Below, piece after piece: positions 47,089-54,224 of a stretch of DNA of 64,000 nucleotides. Source of the DNA: an uncultured Psychroserpens sp. (GTDB lineage Bacteria; Bacteroidota; Bacteroidia; Flavobacteriales; Flavobacteriaceae); contig CANKZZ010000001.1 of NCBI GenBank assembly GCA_947488655.1, positions 558,001 through 622,000 of the forward strand, written 5' to 3'. Position numbers and translations under genes: made by a program. How positions within the stretch are numbered: position 1 is the first letter of the stretch; the number at the start of each line of letters is the position of its first letter. The notes beneath the pieces were generated by a model that worked only from the letters and a program-made list of their open reading frames with translations, was not told where the DNA came from and did not search any database.

Positions 47089-49845
47089 ATGGATAAATAT
47101 TCCTTTTTAAACGCAGCACATACAGCATACTTTGCTGATTTATACGACCAATACTTAAAAAATCCCGATTCTGTTGAGCCAAGTTGGAGAGCCTTTTTTC
47201 AAGGATACGACTTTGGTAGCGAGAGCTATGGCATGGAAGGTGACATTGTAGAAGGTGTTTCTACACAAGTTCCTGAGCATGTTCAAAAAGAATTTCAGGT
47301 TGTAAAGTTAATTGATGGCTATAGAAATCGTGGTCATTTATTTACTAAAACAAACCCAGTTAGAGATCGTAGAAAATATGAGCCAACTCTAGATTTAGAG
47401 AATTTTGGTTTAACAAAAGACGATTTAGATACTACATTTAATGCTGGTGAAATTTTAGGTATTGGTAAGCAATCACTAAAAGAAATTGTTAGACATTTAG
47501 AAAGTATTTATTGCGATTCTATTGGTGTTGAGTACATGTATATTAGAAAACCTGAAGAAATTCAATGGATTCAAAACAAACTCAATATTAACGACAATCA
47601 GCCTAAATTTTCTTCCGAAGAAAAAAAACATATTCTTAGAAAGTTAAATGAGGCTGTATCTTTTGAGAGTTTTCTTCACACTAAATATGTGGGTCAAAAA
47701 CGATTTTCATTAGAAGGTAATGAGTCATTAATTCCTGCCTTAGATTCTTTAATAGAAAATGCAGCACAGCATGGCGTTAAAGAATTTGTGATGGGTATGG
47801 CGCATCGTGGTCGATTAAGCACGTTAACTAATATCTTCGGAAAAAGTGCTAAAGATATTTTTAGTGAGTTTGATGGTAAAGATTACGAGCAAGAAGTTTT
47901 TGATGGAGATGTAAAATATCACTTAGGTTGGACGAGTAATAGAAATACCGAAGGTGGACATAAAATTAATTTAAGTATTGCACCTAACCCTTCTCACCTA
48001 GAAACTGTAGGCGCAGTGGTGGAAGGTATTGTTAGAGCAAAACAAGATGATAAATATAGTGAAGACCCATCACAAGTTTTACCAATTGTAGTTCATGGAG
48101 ATGCTGCCATTGCAGGACAAGGACTTGTTTATGAGGTTGTGCAAATGGCACAATTAGATGGTTATAAAACAAATGGAACTATTCATATCGTAGTAAACAA
48201 TCAAATTGGTTTTACTACAAATTATCTAGATGCAAGATCAAGTACATACTGTACAGATGTAGGTAAAGTTACATTATCTCCTGTATTGCATGTTAATGCA
48301 GATGATGCAGAAGCTGTTGTACATGCTATGTTATTTGCATTACATTTTAGAATGAAGTTTAAACGAGACGTCTTTATAGATTTATTAGGATATAGAAAAT
48401 ATGGTCATAACGAAGGTGATGAGCCTCGTTTTACGCAACCTAAATTATATAAAGCAATTGCTAAACATAAAAACCCTAGAGATATTTATGCCGAAAAATT
48501 AATGGCAGAGGGTATTATTGGTGACGATTATGTTTCTCAATTAGAAAAGCAATACAAAGATAAACTCGAAGAAAATTTAGAAGATTCTCGCAAAATAGAC
48601 AAGACTATTATTACTCCGTTTATGGCAGATGAGTGGGAAAATTATAATACAGTAATTGAAGATAAAATGCTTCAATCTGTAGATACTACTTTTTCTAAAG
48701 ATGGATTGGCAGAAATTACAAAAGTGATTTCTAATTTGCCAGACGAAAAAAAGTTTATACGTAAAATAGAACGTCTGGTTCAATCTCGTCAAAAAATGTT
48801 TGATGAAGATAAACTAGATTGGGCAATGGCAGAGCATTTAGCTTACGGTACATTGTTAGAAGAGGGTTATGATGTTAGAATTTCTGGGCAAGATGTAGAG
48901 CGTGGTACATTCTCACATAGACATGCAGTTGTTAAAGTAGAAGATAGCGAAGAAGAAATATTATTACTTAATCAAATTAGTGATAAGCAAGGTAAGTTTT
49001 TTATCTACAATTCATTACTGTCAGAGTATGGTGTTGTAGGATTTGATTATGGTTATGCCATGGCTAGTCCTAAAACATTAGTTATCTGGGAAGCACAATT
49101 TGGTGATTTTAGTAATGGCGCACAGATTATGCTAGATCAATACATCTCTGCAGCCGAAGATAAATGGAAACTACAAAACGGTTTGGTGATGTTATTACCA
49201 CACGGTTATGAAGGTCAAGGAGCAGAGCACTCATCTGGTCGTATGGAGAGATACTTACAGTTATGTGCTAAAGATAATATGTTTGTGATGGATTGTACAA
49301 CACCTGCAAACATGTTTCATTTATTACGTAAACAAATGAAAGCACAATTTAGAAAACCACTCATTGTATTTACACCTAAGAGTTTGTTACGTCATCCTCT
49401 AGTTGTGTCATCTGTAGAAGAATTTGCAAATGGTAGTTTTCAAATGGTAATAGATGATGCAACTGCAAAAGCAGATAAGGTTAAAACTTTAGTTTTTGTT
49501 ACGGGTAAATTTTATTATGACTTATTAGAAGAACGCGAGCAATTAGAAAGAGATGATATTGCATTGGTTAGGATAGAGCAACTTTTCCCATTACCAGAAC
49601 AGCAAATAAAAGAAGCGATATCAAAATATAAAAATGCAGATGATATAGTTTGGGCACAAGAAGAGCCAAGAAATATGGGAGCTTACAGCCATATGTTAAT
49701 GCATTTAGATGAGGCTAGAACTTTTAGAGCTGCGACGCGAAGACCTTATGGTGCGCCAGCAGCAGGTAGTAGTGTGCGTTCTAAAAAACGTCACCAAGAA
49801 GTTATAGATTATGTTTTTGATAAGTCTAAAAACAATCAACGTTAA
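47089..49845 (+). CDS. sucA: 2-oxoglutarate dehydrogenase E1 component
   Basis: The thiamine-diphosphate-dependent decarboxylase of the 2-oxoglutarate dehydrogenase complex (TCA cycle). I start at ATG 47089 (918 aa, MDKYSFLNAAHTAYFADLYD), the usual N-terminus with the E2-binding segment. The TTG at 47059 adds ten unconserved residues. Landmarks are GMAHRGRLSTLTNIFGK, HLGWTSNR, the ThDP-binding HGDAAIAGQG and NNQIGFTT, and C-terminal GYEGQGAEHSSGRMERYL and WAQEEPRNMGAY. It is immediately followed, without a gap, by an M23-like gene and then odhB. Confidence 0.97.
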   Translation: MDKYSFLNAAHTAYFADLYDQYLKNPDSVEPSWRAFFQGYDFGSESYGMEGDIVEGVSTQVPEHVQKEFQVVKLIDGYRNRGHLFTKTNPVRDRRKYEPTLDLENFGLTKDDLDTTFNAGEILGIGKQSLKEIVRHLESIYCDSIGVEYMYIRKPEEIQWIQNKLNINDNQPKFSSEEKKHILRKLNEAVSFESFLHTKYVGQKRFSLEGNESLIPALDSLIENAAQHGVKEFVMGMAHRGRLSTLTNIFGKSAKDIFSEFDGKDYEQEVFDGDVKYHLGWTSNRNTEGGHKINLSIAPNPSHLETVGAVVEGIVRAKQDDKYSEDPSQVLPIVVHGDAAIAGQGLVYEVVQMAQLDGYKTNGTIHIVVNNQIGFTTNYLDARSSTYCTDVGKVTLSPVLHVNADDAEAVVHAMLFALHFRMKFKRDVFIDLLGYRKYGHNEGDEPRFTQPKLYKAIAKHKNPRDIYAEKLMAEGIIGDDYVSQLEKQYKDKLEENLEDSRKIDKTIITPFMADEWENYNTVIEDKMLQSVDTTFSKDGLAEITKVISNLPDEKKFIRKIERLVQSRQKMFDEDKLDWAMAEHLAYGTLLEEGYDVRISGQDVERGTFSHRHAVVKVEDSEEEILLLNQISDKQGKFFIYNSLLSEYGVVGFDYGYAMASPKTLVIWEAQFGDFSNGAQIMLDQYISAAEDKWKLQNGLVMLLPHGYEGQGAEHSSGRMERYLQLCAKDNMFVMDCTTPANMFHLLRKQMKAQFRKPLIVFTPKSLLRHPLVVSSVEEFANGSFQMVIDDATAKADKVKTLVFVTGKFYYDLLEEREQLERDDIALVRIEQLFPLPEQQIKEAISKYKNADDIVWAQEEPRNMGAYSHMLMHLDEARTFRAATRRPYGAPAAGSSVRSKKRHQEVIDYVFDKSKNNQR

Positions 49846-50811
49846 ATGAAAAAAATAGTCTTTATATTGAGTTTGTTATCTACGGTGTTTTCGTTTTCGC
49901 AAGAAAAAGAAAACTATAACGTAGTGGCTTCTCAATTTATAGATTTATACAATGCCAAAGATTACAATGGTATTTTTGATTTGTTTAACTTAGATATGCA
50001 AAACGCATTACCAGTTGAAAAAACCAAGGCATTTCTAGAAGATATGCAATTACAATTGGGAGATATAAAAACAATTCAATTTAGTAAACTAAAACAAGGG
50101 GAAGCTCATATATATAAAACCACATTCTCATTAGACGAGCTTAGAGATATTCTATTTTATTTAGACCAAAATGATAAAATTGGAGGTTTGTATATAGCGC
50201 CACATAAATCAAATGATTTACCTGTTTTAAAAAGAAATACAACTAAAATGATATTACCTTTTAAAGAGGAGTGGTTTGTGTCTTGGGGAGGAACTACAGT
50301 AGAACAAAATTATCATGTAGCTTATGAAAATCAGCAATATGCATATGATATATTAATGATTAAGGATGGCGTTTCATTTAAAGGAGATCCAAAAAATAAT
50401 GAAAATTATTATGTCTTCGGAAAAGATATCATCGCACCTTGTGATGCTAAAGTTGTAAAAGTAATAACAGGAGTAATAGATAATGTTCCAGGAGAATTAA
50501 ATCCAAAACAACTCACAGGTAACACCATAGTTTTACAAACTGAAGATGAAGAATATTTACTGTTCGCACATTTAAAAGAAAACTCTATTGTAGTAAAAGA
50601 AGGCCAAATGTTAAAACAAGGTGATGTTATGGGACAATGCGGTAATTCTGGTAATACAACAGAGGCTCATTTACATTTAAGTTTACAAAACGCTGTAGAT
50701 ATGAATATATCAACAGGAGGTAAAATTTACTTTGATCATATAATGGTCAATGGAGAAATAAAGAATGATTACCTTCCCGTAAAGGAAGATTTTATAAAAA
50801 ATATAAACTGA
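49846..50811 (+). CDS. Exported M23-like peptidase with DUF3887 domain
   Basis: A 321-aa exported protein with a signal peptide (about 1-18, ending FSFSQ). The N-terminal DUF3887-like domain is at about 22-115. The C-terminal LytM/M23 domain (about 160-300) contains the lysostaphin-type barrel. The HxH motif is present (EAHLHLSL), but the expected HxxxD first ligand reads QYAYD, so His is replaced by Gln. It may be a non-hydrolytic or altered peptidoglycan-binding protein. It starts on the base after the sucA stop, inserted between the two dehydrogenase subunit genes. Confidence 0.85.
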   Translation: MKKIVFILSLLSTVFSFSQEKENYNVVASQFIDLYNAKDYNGIFDLFNLDMQNALPVEKTKAFLEDMQLQLGDIKTIQFSKLKQGEAHIYKTTFSLDELRDILFYLDQNDKIGGLYIAPHKSNDLPVLKRNTTKMILPFKEEWFVSWGGTTVEQNYHVAYENQQYAYDILMIKDGVSFKGDPKNNENYYVFGKDIIAPCDAKVVKVITGVIDNVPGELNPKQLTGNTIVLQTEDEEYLLFAHLKENSIVVKEGQMLKQGDVMGQCGNSGNTTEAHLHLSLQNAVDMNISTGGKIYFDHIMVNGEIKNDYLPVKEDFIKNIN

Positions 50812-50842
50812 TACAAACGCTTAAAAATAAAATTACAGAACG

Positions 50843-52123
50843 ATGATTTTAGAAATGAAAGTTCCTTCACCAGGAGAATCAATCACAGAGGTTGAAATTG
50901 CAGAATGGTTAGTAGCCGATGGAGATTACGTAGAAAAAGATCAAGCCATTGCAGAAGTTGATAGTGATAAAGCAACATTAGAACTTCCTGCTGAAGCTAG
51001 CGGAACAATCACACTCAAAGCCGAAGAAGGTGATGCTGTTGAGGTTGGAGCTGTAGTGTGTTTAATAGATACAGCTGCCGAAAAACCTAGTACAGATTCA
51101 GGAAAAGATGTTCCAACTACTTATCAAGGTGGTGGGTCTGAAGGTGGAGCTAATAAGCAAGAAACTAAAGAACTCATGGAGGATCTAGATTCTGGAAAGA
51201 ATAAAGAAAATCATGACAAAGCACCAAATCCATCTCAAAAAACTTATGCATCTGGTACTGCAAGTCCAGCAGCTAAAAAAGTGTTAGCCGAGAAAGGTAT
51301 GGATGCCTCATCAGTTTCTGGTACAGGAAAAGACGGTCGTATCACAAAAGACGACGCTGTAAATGCAAAACCATCTATGGGAACACCAACCGGTGGAAAT
51401 AGAGGAAGCTCACGCAGTAAAATGTCAATGTTGCGTCGTAAAGTTGCAGAGCGTTTGGTAGAGGCTAAAAATACAACAGCAATGTTAACAACGTTTAACG
51501 AAGTTGACATGTCACCAATTTTTGCATTACGTAAAGAATACAAAGAAGATTTTAAAGCTAAGCATGGTGTAAGCCTTGGGTTTATGAGTTTCTTCTCGCT
51601 AGCAGTTGTTAGAGCATTAAAAATGTATCCTGCGGTAAACTCTATGATTGATGGAAAAGAAATGTTGACTTATGATTTTGTAGATATTTCAATTGCAGTA
51701 TCTGGTCCTAAGGGATTAATGGTGCCAGTGATTAGAAATGCAGAAAATTTATCGTTTAGAGGTGTTGAAGCTGAGGTTAAGCGTTTAGCGCTTAGAGCTA
51801 GAGATGGTGATATCACAGTTGATGAAATGACAGGTGGTACATTCACAATTACAAATGGAGGTGTGTTTGGCAGTATGTTATCTACGCCAATTATCAACCC
51901 ACCACAAAGTGGGATTCTAGGAATGCACAATATTGTTGAGCGTCCAGTTGCTATTGATGGTCATGTAGAAATTAGACCAATCATGTACGTCGCTTTATCT
52001 TATGATCATAGAATTATTGATGGTAAAGAATCTGTTGGTTTCTTAGTAGCAGTAAAAGAGGCGTTAGAAAATCCAATTGAGTTATTAATGGATAATGATG
52101 TAAAGAGAGCATTAGAAATGTAA
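50843..52123 (+). CDS. sucB: Dihydrolipoyllysine-residue succinyltransferase (E2 of 2-oxoglutarate dehydrogenase)
   Basis: A 426-aa core subunit of the 2-oxoglutarate dehydrogenase complex. The N-terminal lipoyl domain (about 1-77) has the lipoylated Lys in [12 protein letters not shown] flexible linker rich in Gly/Lys/Asp leads to the E3-binding domain (about 135-170: [21 protein letters not shown]). The acyltransferase core ends with the catalytic [11 protein letters not shown] and the usual LMDND region. It lies 31 nt after the M23-like gene in the sucA operon and is followed by a terminator. Confidence 0.96.
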   Translation: MILEMKVPSPGESITEVEIAEWLVADGDYVEKDQAIAEVDSDKATLELPAEASGTITLKAEEGDAVEVGAVVCLIDTAAEKPSTDSGKDVPTTYQGGGSEGGANKQETKELMEDLDSGKNKENHDKAPNPSQKTYASGTASPAAKKVLAEKGMDASSVSGTGKDGRITKDDAVNAKPSMGTPTGGNRGSSRSKMSMLRRKVAERLVEAKNTTAMLTTFNEVDMSPIFALRKEYKEDFKAKHGVSLGFMSFFSLAVVRALKMYPAVNSMIDGKEMLTYDFVDISIAVSGPKGLMVPVIRNAENLSFRGVEAEVKRLALRARDGDITVDEMTGGTFTITNGGVFGSMLSTPIINPPQSGILGMHNIVERPVAIDGHVEIRPIMYVALSYDHRIIDGKESVGFLVAVKEALENPIELLMDNDVKRALEM

Positions 52124-52151
52124 TTCTCTGTCCTACCGAAATATTAAAACT

Positions 52152-52182
52152 AGCGCAATTCATCTTTTGGATTGCGCTTTTT
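52152..52182 (+). terminator. Intrinsic terminator after sucB
   Basis: AGCGCAAT-loop-ATTGCGCT followed by TTTT, about 30 nt after the stop codon. Confidence 0.8.
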
Positions 52183-52264
52183 GCTATTAAATAGTACAAG
52201 CATTTTGCTTACCTAAAAGACAATTATTGTAGTGTTCTAGTTTCCGAAGAAAACTTAAAAGCAT

Positions 52265-52302
52265 AAAAAAGCGCAACTCTATAAATAGAATTGCGCTTTT
52301 TC
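52265..52302. terminator. Bidirectional terminator, end of the small-gene array
   Basis: AAAAAGCGCAA...TTGCGCTTTTT with A/T flanks on both sides. On the minus strand it ends the unit that encodes the 36-aa peptide (stop at 52327), and its approach carries the same AGGGAGAA box as two of the upstream array units. Confidence 0.8.
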
Positions 52303-52326
52303 TCCCTAATAAAAATAACTAACTAA

Positions 52327-52437
52327 CTAAAAAAAATTCACAAGAATATTGATTGATATTATTAAAATGGCGCTAAATATTAAGCCCGCAATAAACAGTT
52401 TGTTTGTTAAGCTTTGCTTGTTTTTCATTGTTTCCAT
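52327..52437 (-). CDS. Putative 36-aa single-pass membrane peptide
   Basis: A minus-strand ORF of 36 codons plus TAG, not in the ORF track. It encodes METMKNKQSLTNKLFIAGLI and then a continuous hydrophobic stretch to the C-terminus (...SINILVNFF), i.e. a charged N-terminus and one membrane helix. A second in-frame ATG at codon 4 is possible. Immediately after the stop come a GGGAGAA-type box and a strong terminator, so the ORF fills a short transcription unit. Its upstream DNA has ACGTAGCGTATAATT, possibly a decayed copy of the TACGTAA-CT-TTACGTA operator found upstream of its neighbours. Confidence 0.5.
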   Translation of the reverse strand: METMKNKQSLTNKLFIAGLIFSAILIISINILVNFF

Positions 52438-52470
52438 TTTTTTATGTTTTAAATTATACGCTACGTTTTT

Positions 52471-52566
52471 AATAAAGCTCTGAGTTTTTAATCACTCAGA
52501 GCCTTATATACCCTAATTAATTAATAGAGTTACCTAAAAAAAATCCCTCTAATCTTAATAACTCTG
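52471..52566 (-). ncRNA. Predicted small RNA, array unit 1
   Basis: Minus-strand unit under operator 52598-52622. The -7 region at the fixed distance reads ATTTTA (weak). The predicted RNA is about 96 nt and ends in the hairpin CTCTGAGT-gattaaaa-ACTCAGAG followed by TTTATT. It contains an internal CTATTAAT and no ORF of more than a few codons. It is the most diverged member of the array. Confidence 0.4.
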
Positions 52567-52597
52567 GTGTAAAATTCGCTATTTAAGTCATGCAATA

Positions 52598-52622
52598 CAA
52601 TACGTAACTTTACGTATATTTT
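52598..52622. promoter_or_regulatory. NarL-type 7-2-7 operator, copy 1
   Basis: CAATACGTAACTTTACGTATATTTT; its core TACGTAA-CT-TTACGTA has perfect 7-bp arms with a 2-bp spacer, centred at 52608.5. Copies 2 and 3 are identical over the 25 bp. Confidence 0.75.
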
Positions 52623-52655
52623 GACTTTTTACTATAAATATGAACGTTATAAAAC

Positions 52656-52725
52656 AAAAAAGCTCTAAGTCATGTGACTTAGAGCTTTAATCCTTTTAAT
52701 AAAAAAAGGAAATTGATTAATAGCA
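52656..52725 (-). ncRNA. Predicted small RNA, array unit 2
   Basis: Minus strand. The -7-like AATTTG has its centre 36 bp from the centre of operator copy 2. The predicted RNA of about 70 nt begins near TTGCTATTAAT. It contains AAGG/CCTT-type pairing, and ends in AAAGCTCTAAGTCA-TGACTTAGAGCTTTTTT, an excellent terminator. No ORF. The 5' TTGCTATTAAT is complementary over 11 nt to the leader of the response-regulator mRNA. Confidence 0.55.
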
Positions 52726-52756
52726 ATGCAAATTTTAAAAATTTTATGATATCAAA

Positions 52757-52782
52757 CAATACGTAACTTTACGTATATTTTA
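52757..52782. promoter_or_regulatory. NarL-type 7-2-7 operator, copy 2
   Basis: CAATACGTAACTTTACGTATATTTTA, centred at 52767.5 and 36.0 bp from the centre of the -7-like box of array unit 2. Confidence 0.75.
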
Positions 52783-52791
52783 GTTTTTATT

Positions 52792-52863
52792 AAAAAAAAA
52801 CTCTAGAATAAAATTATCTAGAGTTCTGCAATATTTAATTTTCCCTATAAAAATTAATAGACT
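52792..52863 (-). ncRNA. Predicted small RNA, array unit 3
   Basis: Minus strand. The -7-like TATTTG (52867-52872 on plus as CAAATA) is followed by an RNA of about 72 nt starting near AAGTCTATTAATTTTTATAGGG. It ends in ACTCTAGA-taattttat-TCTAGAGT and nine T. Its 5' half closely matches unit 4 (CTATTAATT-TTATAGGGA-AATTA). Its upstream palindrome is AGGTATATATACCT instead of the TACGTAA type. Confidence 0.55.
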
Positions 52864-52898
52864 TCACAAATATCTTAATAATATCTCATAAAGTTTAT

Positions 52899-52912
52899 AG
52901 GTATATATACCT
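52899..52912. promoter_or_regulatory. Alternative palindromic operator of unit 3
   Basis: AGGTATATATACCT, a perfect 14-bp palindrome centred at 52905.5, again exactly 36.0 bp from the centre of the -7-like box of its unit. Confidence 0.5.
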
Positions 52913-52921
52913 GTTTTAATG

Positions 52922-52992
52922 AAAAAAACTCTGAATTCATTACAAATTCAGAGTTTCATAGTTTCTAATTCTCCCTATAAGAATTAATAGAT
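52922..52992 (-). ncRNA. Predicted small RNA, array unit 4 (closest to the regulator gene)
   Basis: Minus strand. The -7-like TATTTG (CAAATA at 52996-53001 on plus) is followed by about 71 nt beginning CTATCTATTAATTCTTATAGGG. It ends in ACTCTGAATT-loop-AATTCAGAGT and seven T. The only ATG gives Met-Lys-Leu-stop, so it is taken as non-coding. Confidence 0.55.
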
Positions 52993-53023
52993 AGGCAAAT
53001 ATGTATATAATATTTAATGAAGT

Positions 53024-53049
53024 CAATACGTAACTTTACGTATATTTTA
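53024..53049. promoter_or_regulatory. NarL-type 7-2-7 operator, copy 3
   Basis: CAATACGTAACTTTACGTATATTTTA, centred at 53034.5. Its last bases contain the stop codon (TTA on plus) of the response-regulator gene, tying site and gene together. Confidence 0.75.
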
Positions 53050-53673
53050 CAAAATATGTTCTTCGTTTTCTTTAACCCAAATAATCAAACTATTTTGTTT
53101 GTGATTAAGGTTTAGTTTTTTAATAATATTACTTTTATGTTTTTCTACTGTTCGTACAGAGATATTCATAGAATCTGCCATCATTACACCAGTTTCATTT
53201 TGAGCTATAAGTTTAAGCACCTTCATTTCGGTAACCGTTAAGCTTTTTAATTCTTCTGGAGTTTCTTTTATTTCTATATACTCAATTAGTTCTGGGCTAA
53301 AATAATTTTGTTCTCGTAATACATTTGCAATACAGATTTCTAATTCTGCAATTGCAAACTCTTTAAGTATATAACCATAGATTCCCAAAGATTTTGCTTT
53401 GTTATAAATTTCTTCACTCTTTTCAAAAGTGATAATGATTATTTTTGTGTCTAGGTTAGCATCTTTACACTTTTCTGCAACTTGCAAACCAGTAAATATA
53501 GGCATTTGAATGTCTAAAATGGCAATATCTGGTTTGTGAGCGTTTATAAGAGTAAACGCTTCTTTTCCGTTTTTGGCGCTTGCAATGACATTAAATTGTT
53601 TTTCTAGCAGAAAATCATTAAGTCCTTTTAAAATAAGTGGATGATCATCTGCAATAATGATAGATGTAGACAT
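53047..53673 (-). CDS. Orphan NarL/LuxR-type response regulator
   Basis: A 208-aa two-component response regulator. The receiver domain (1-120) has the acidic pocket IIADDHP (Asp9/Asp10), phospho-acceptor Asp54 in AILDIQMP, and Lys104 in GYILKE. The LuxR-type helix-turn-helix (about 145-205) contains LTVTEMKVLKLIAQ and MNISVRTVEKHKSNIIKKL. No histidine kinase gene is in the neighbourhood. Its 3' end overlaps operator copy 3, and the downstream array holds two more copies: NarL-family dimers characteristically bind inverted heptamers with 2-bp spacing. Its leader has ATTAATAGC four bases before the ATG, complementary to the array RNAs. Confidence 0.92.
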   Translation of the reverse strand: MSTSIIIADDHPLILKGLNDFLLEKQFNVIASAKNGKEAFTLINAHKPDIAILDIQMPIFTGLQVAEKCKDANLDTKIIIITFEKSEEIYNKAKSLGIYGYILKEFAIAELEICIANVLREQNYFSPELIEYIEIKETPEELKSLTVTEMKVLKLIAQNETGVMMADSMNISVRTVEKHKSNIIKKLNLNHKQNSLIIWVKENEEHIL

Positions 53674-53740
53674 GTTTGCTATTAATGTGAGGGATTTAAA
53701 GCTAAAGATAGTAGATTTTATAAACCAATCTTCTATTTTC

Positions 53741-54181
53741 CTACAATTTTAAGTATAAATATCTCTTATCATAATCTATAACAGCTTTAGATTTTTTTAA
53801 AATATCTGCACCAATAATACCATCAACTGGTTTGGCATTATGAGTTGTTAATGCTGTATTTACGTGAGATAAATTAAAAAGTACCAGTACAACTTTGTCT
53901 TTTTTCCATTTACCTATTTTAATTGAATTCTTTTTTGAAACCTGAGTAAGCATATCAATAGCACCAGCACCAGCAGCTTTTATTTTTGAGTCTTTAGCTA
54001 TAAGTTTAAAAGTTTCTATAGCTTCAAAACCAACGCAAGAGCTAGACGCACCAGTATCTAAAATGAAGCGTCCTTTAACACCATTAATAGAAGCTTTGAT
54101 TTCAAAATGATTAGTTTTTGTAAGCTTTAATTTAATTTTAGTGTAATCTTTATGTAATAAGTATTCTTGTAAAGTTTCCAT
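53741..54181 (-). CDS. Retropepsin-like aspartic protease family protein
   Basis: A 146-aa cytoplasmic protein without signal peptide. The catalytic motif is DTGASSSCVG (Asp42-Thr-Gly), followed later by VDGIIGADILKKSKAVIDYD, the second hydrophobic-Gly element of clan AA. One catalytic Asp per chain implies an obligate homodimer. Substrates are unknown. It has a TAnnTTTG element (54198-54205) overlapping the divergent tatD promoter. Confidence 0.85.
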   Translation of the reverse strand: METLQEYLLHKDYTKIKLKLTKTNHFEIKASINGVKGRFILDTGASSSCVGFEAIETFKLIAKDSKIKAAGAGAIDMLTQVSKKNSIKIGKWKKDKVVLVLFNLSHVNTALTTHNAKPVDGIIGADILKKSKAVIDYDKRYLYLKL

Positions 54182-54191
54182 GGCACTATAA

Positions 54192-54220
54192 TTTGTGCAA
54201 ATATAATTCTATTATTTTTG
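54192..54220 (+). promoter_or_regulatory. Promoter of tatD-ansA
   Basis: TTTG (54192-54195), 17 nt, TATTTTTG (54213-54220), then four bases (CATT) to the ATG at 54225: consensus-like with almost no leader. Confidence 0.65.
54198..54205 (-). promoter_or_regulatory. -7 element of the retropepsin-like gene
   Basis: Minus-strand TATATTTG, 16 nt before the start codon, inside the spacer of the divergent tatD promoter; the two promoters overlap and may exclude each other. Confidence 0.5.
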
Positions 54221-54224
54221 CATT

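Noticed and set aside
52598-53049. Three identical 25-bp direct repeats could look like a minimal CRISPR array
   Set aside because: Distances between copies are unequal (159 and 267 bp), the intervening DNA contains terminators and related sequence blocks, and there are no cas genes. Operator sites fit better.
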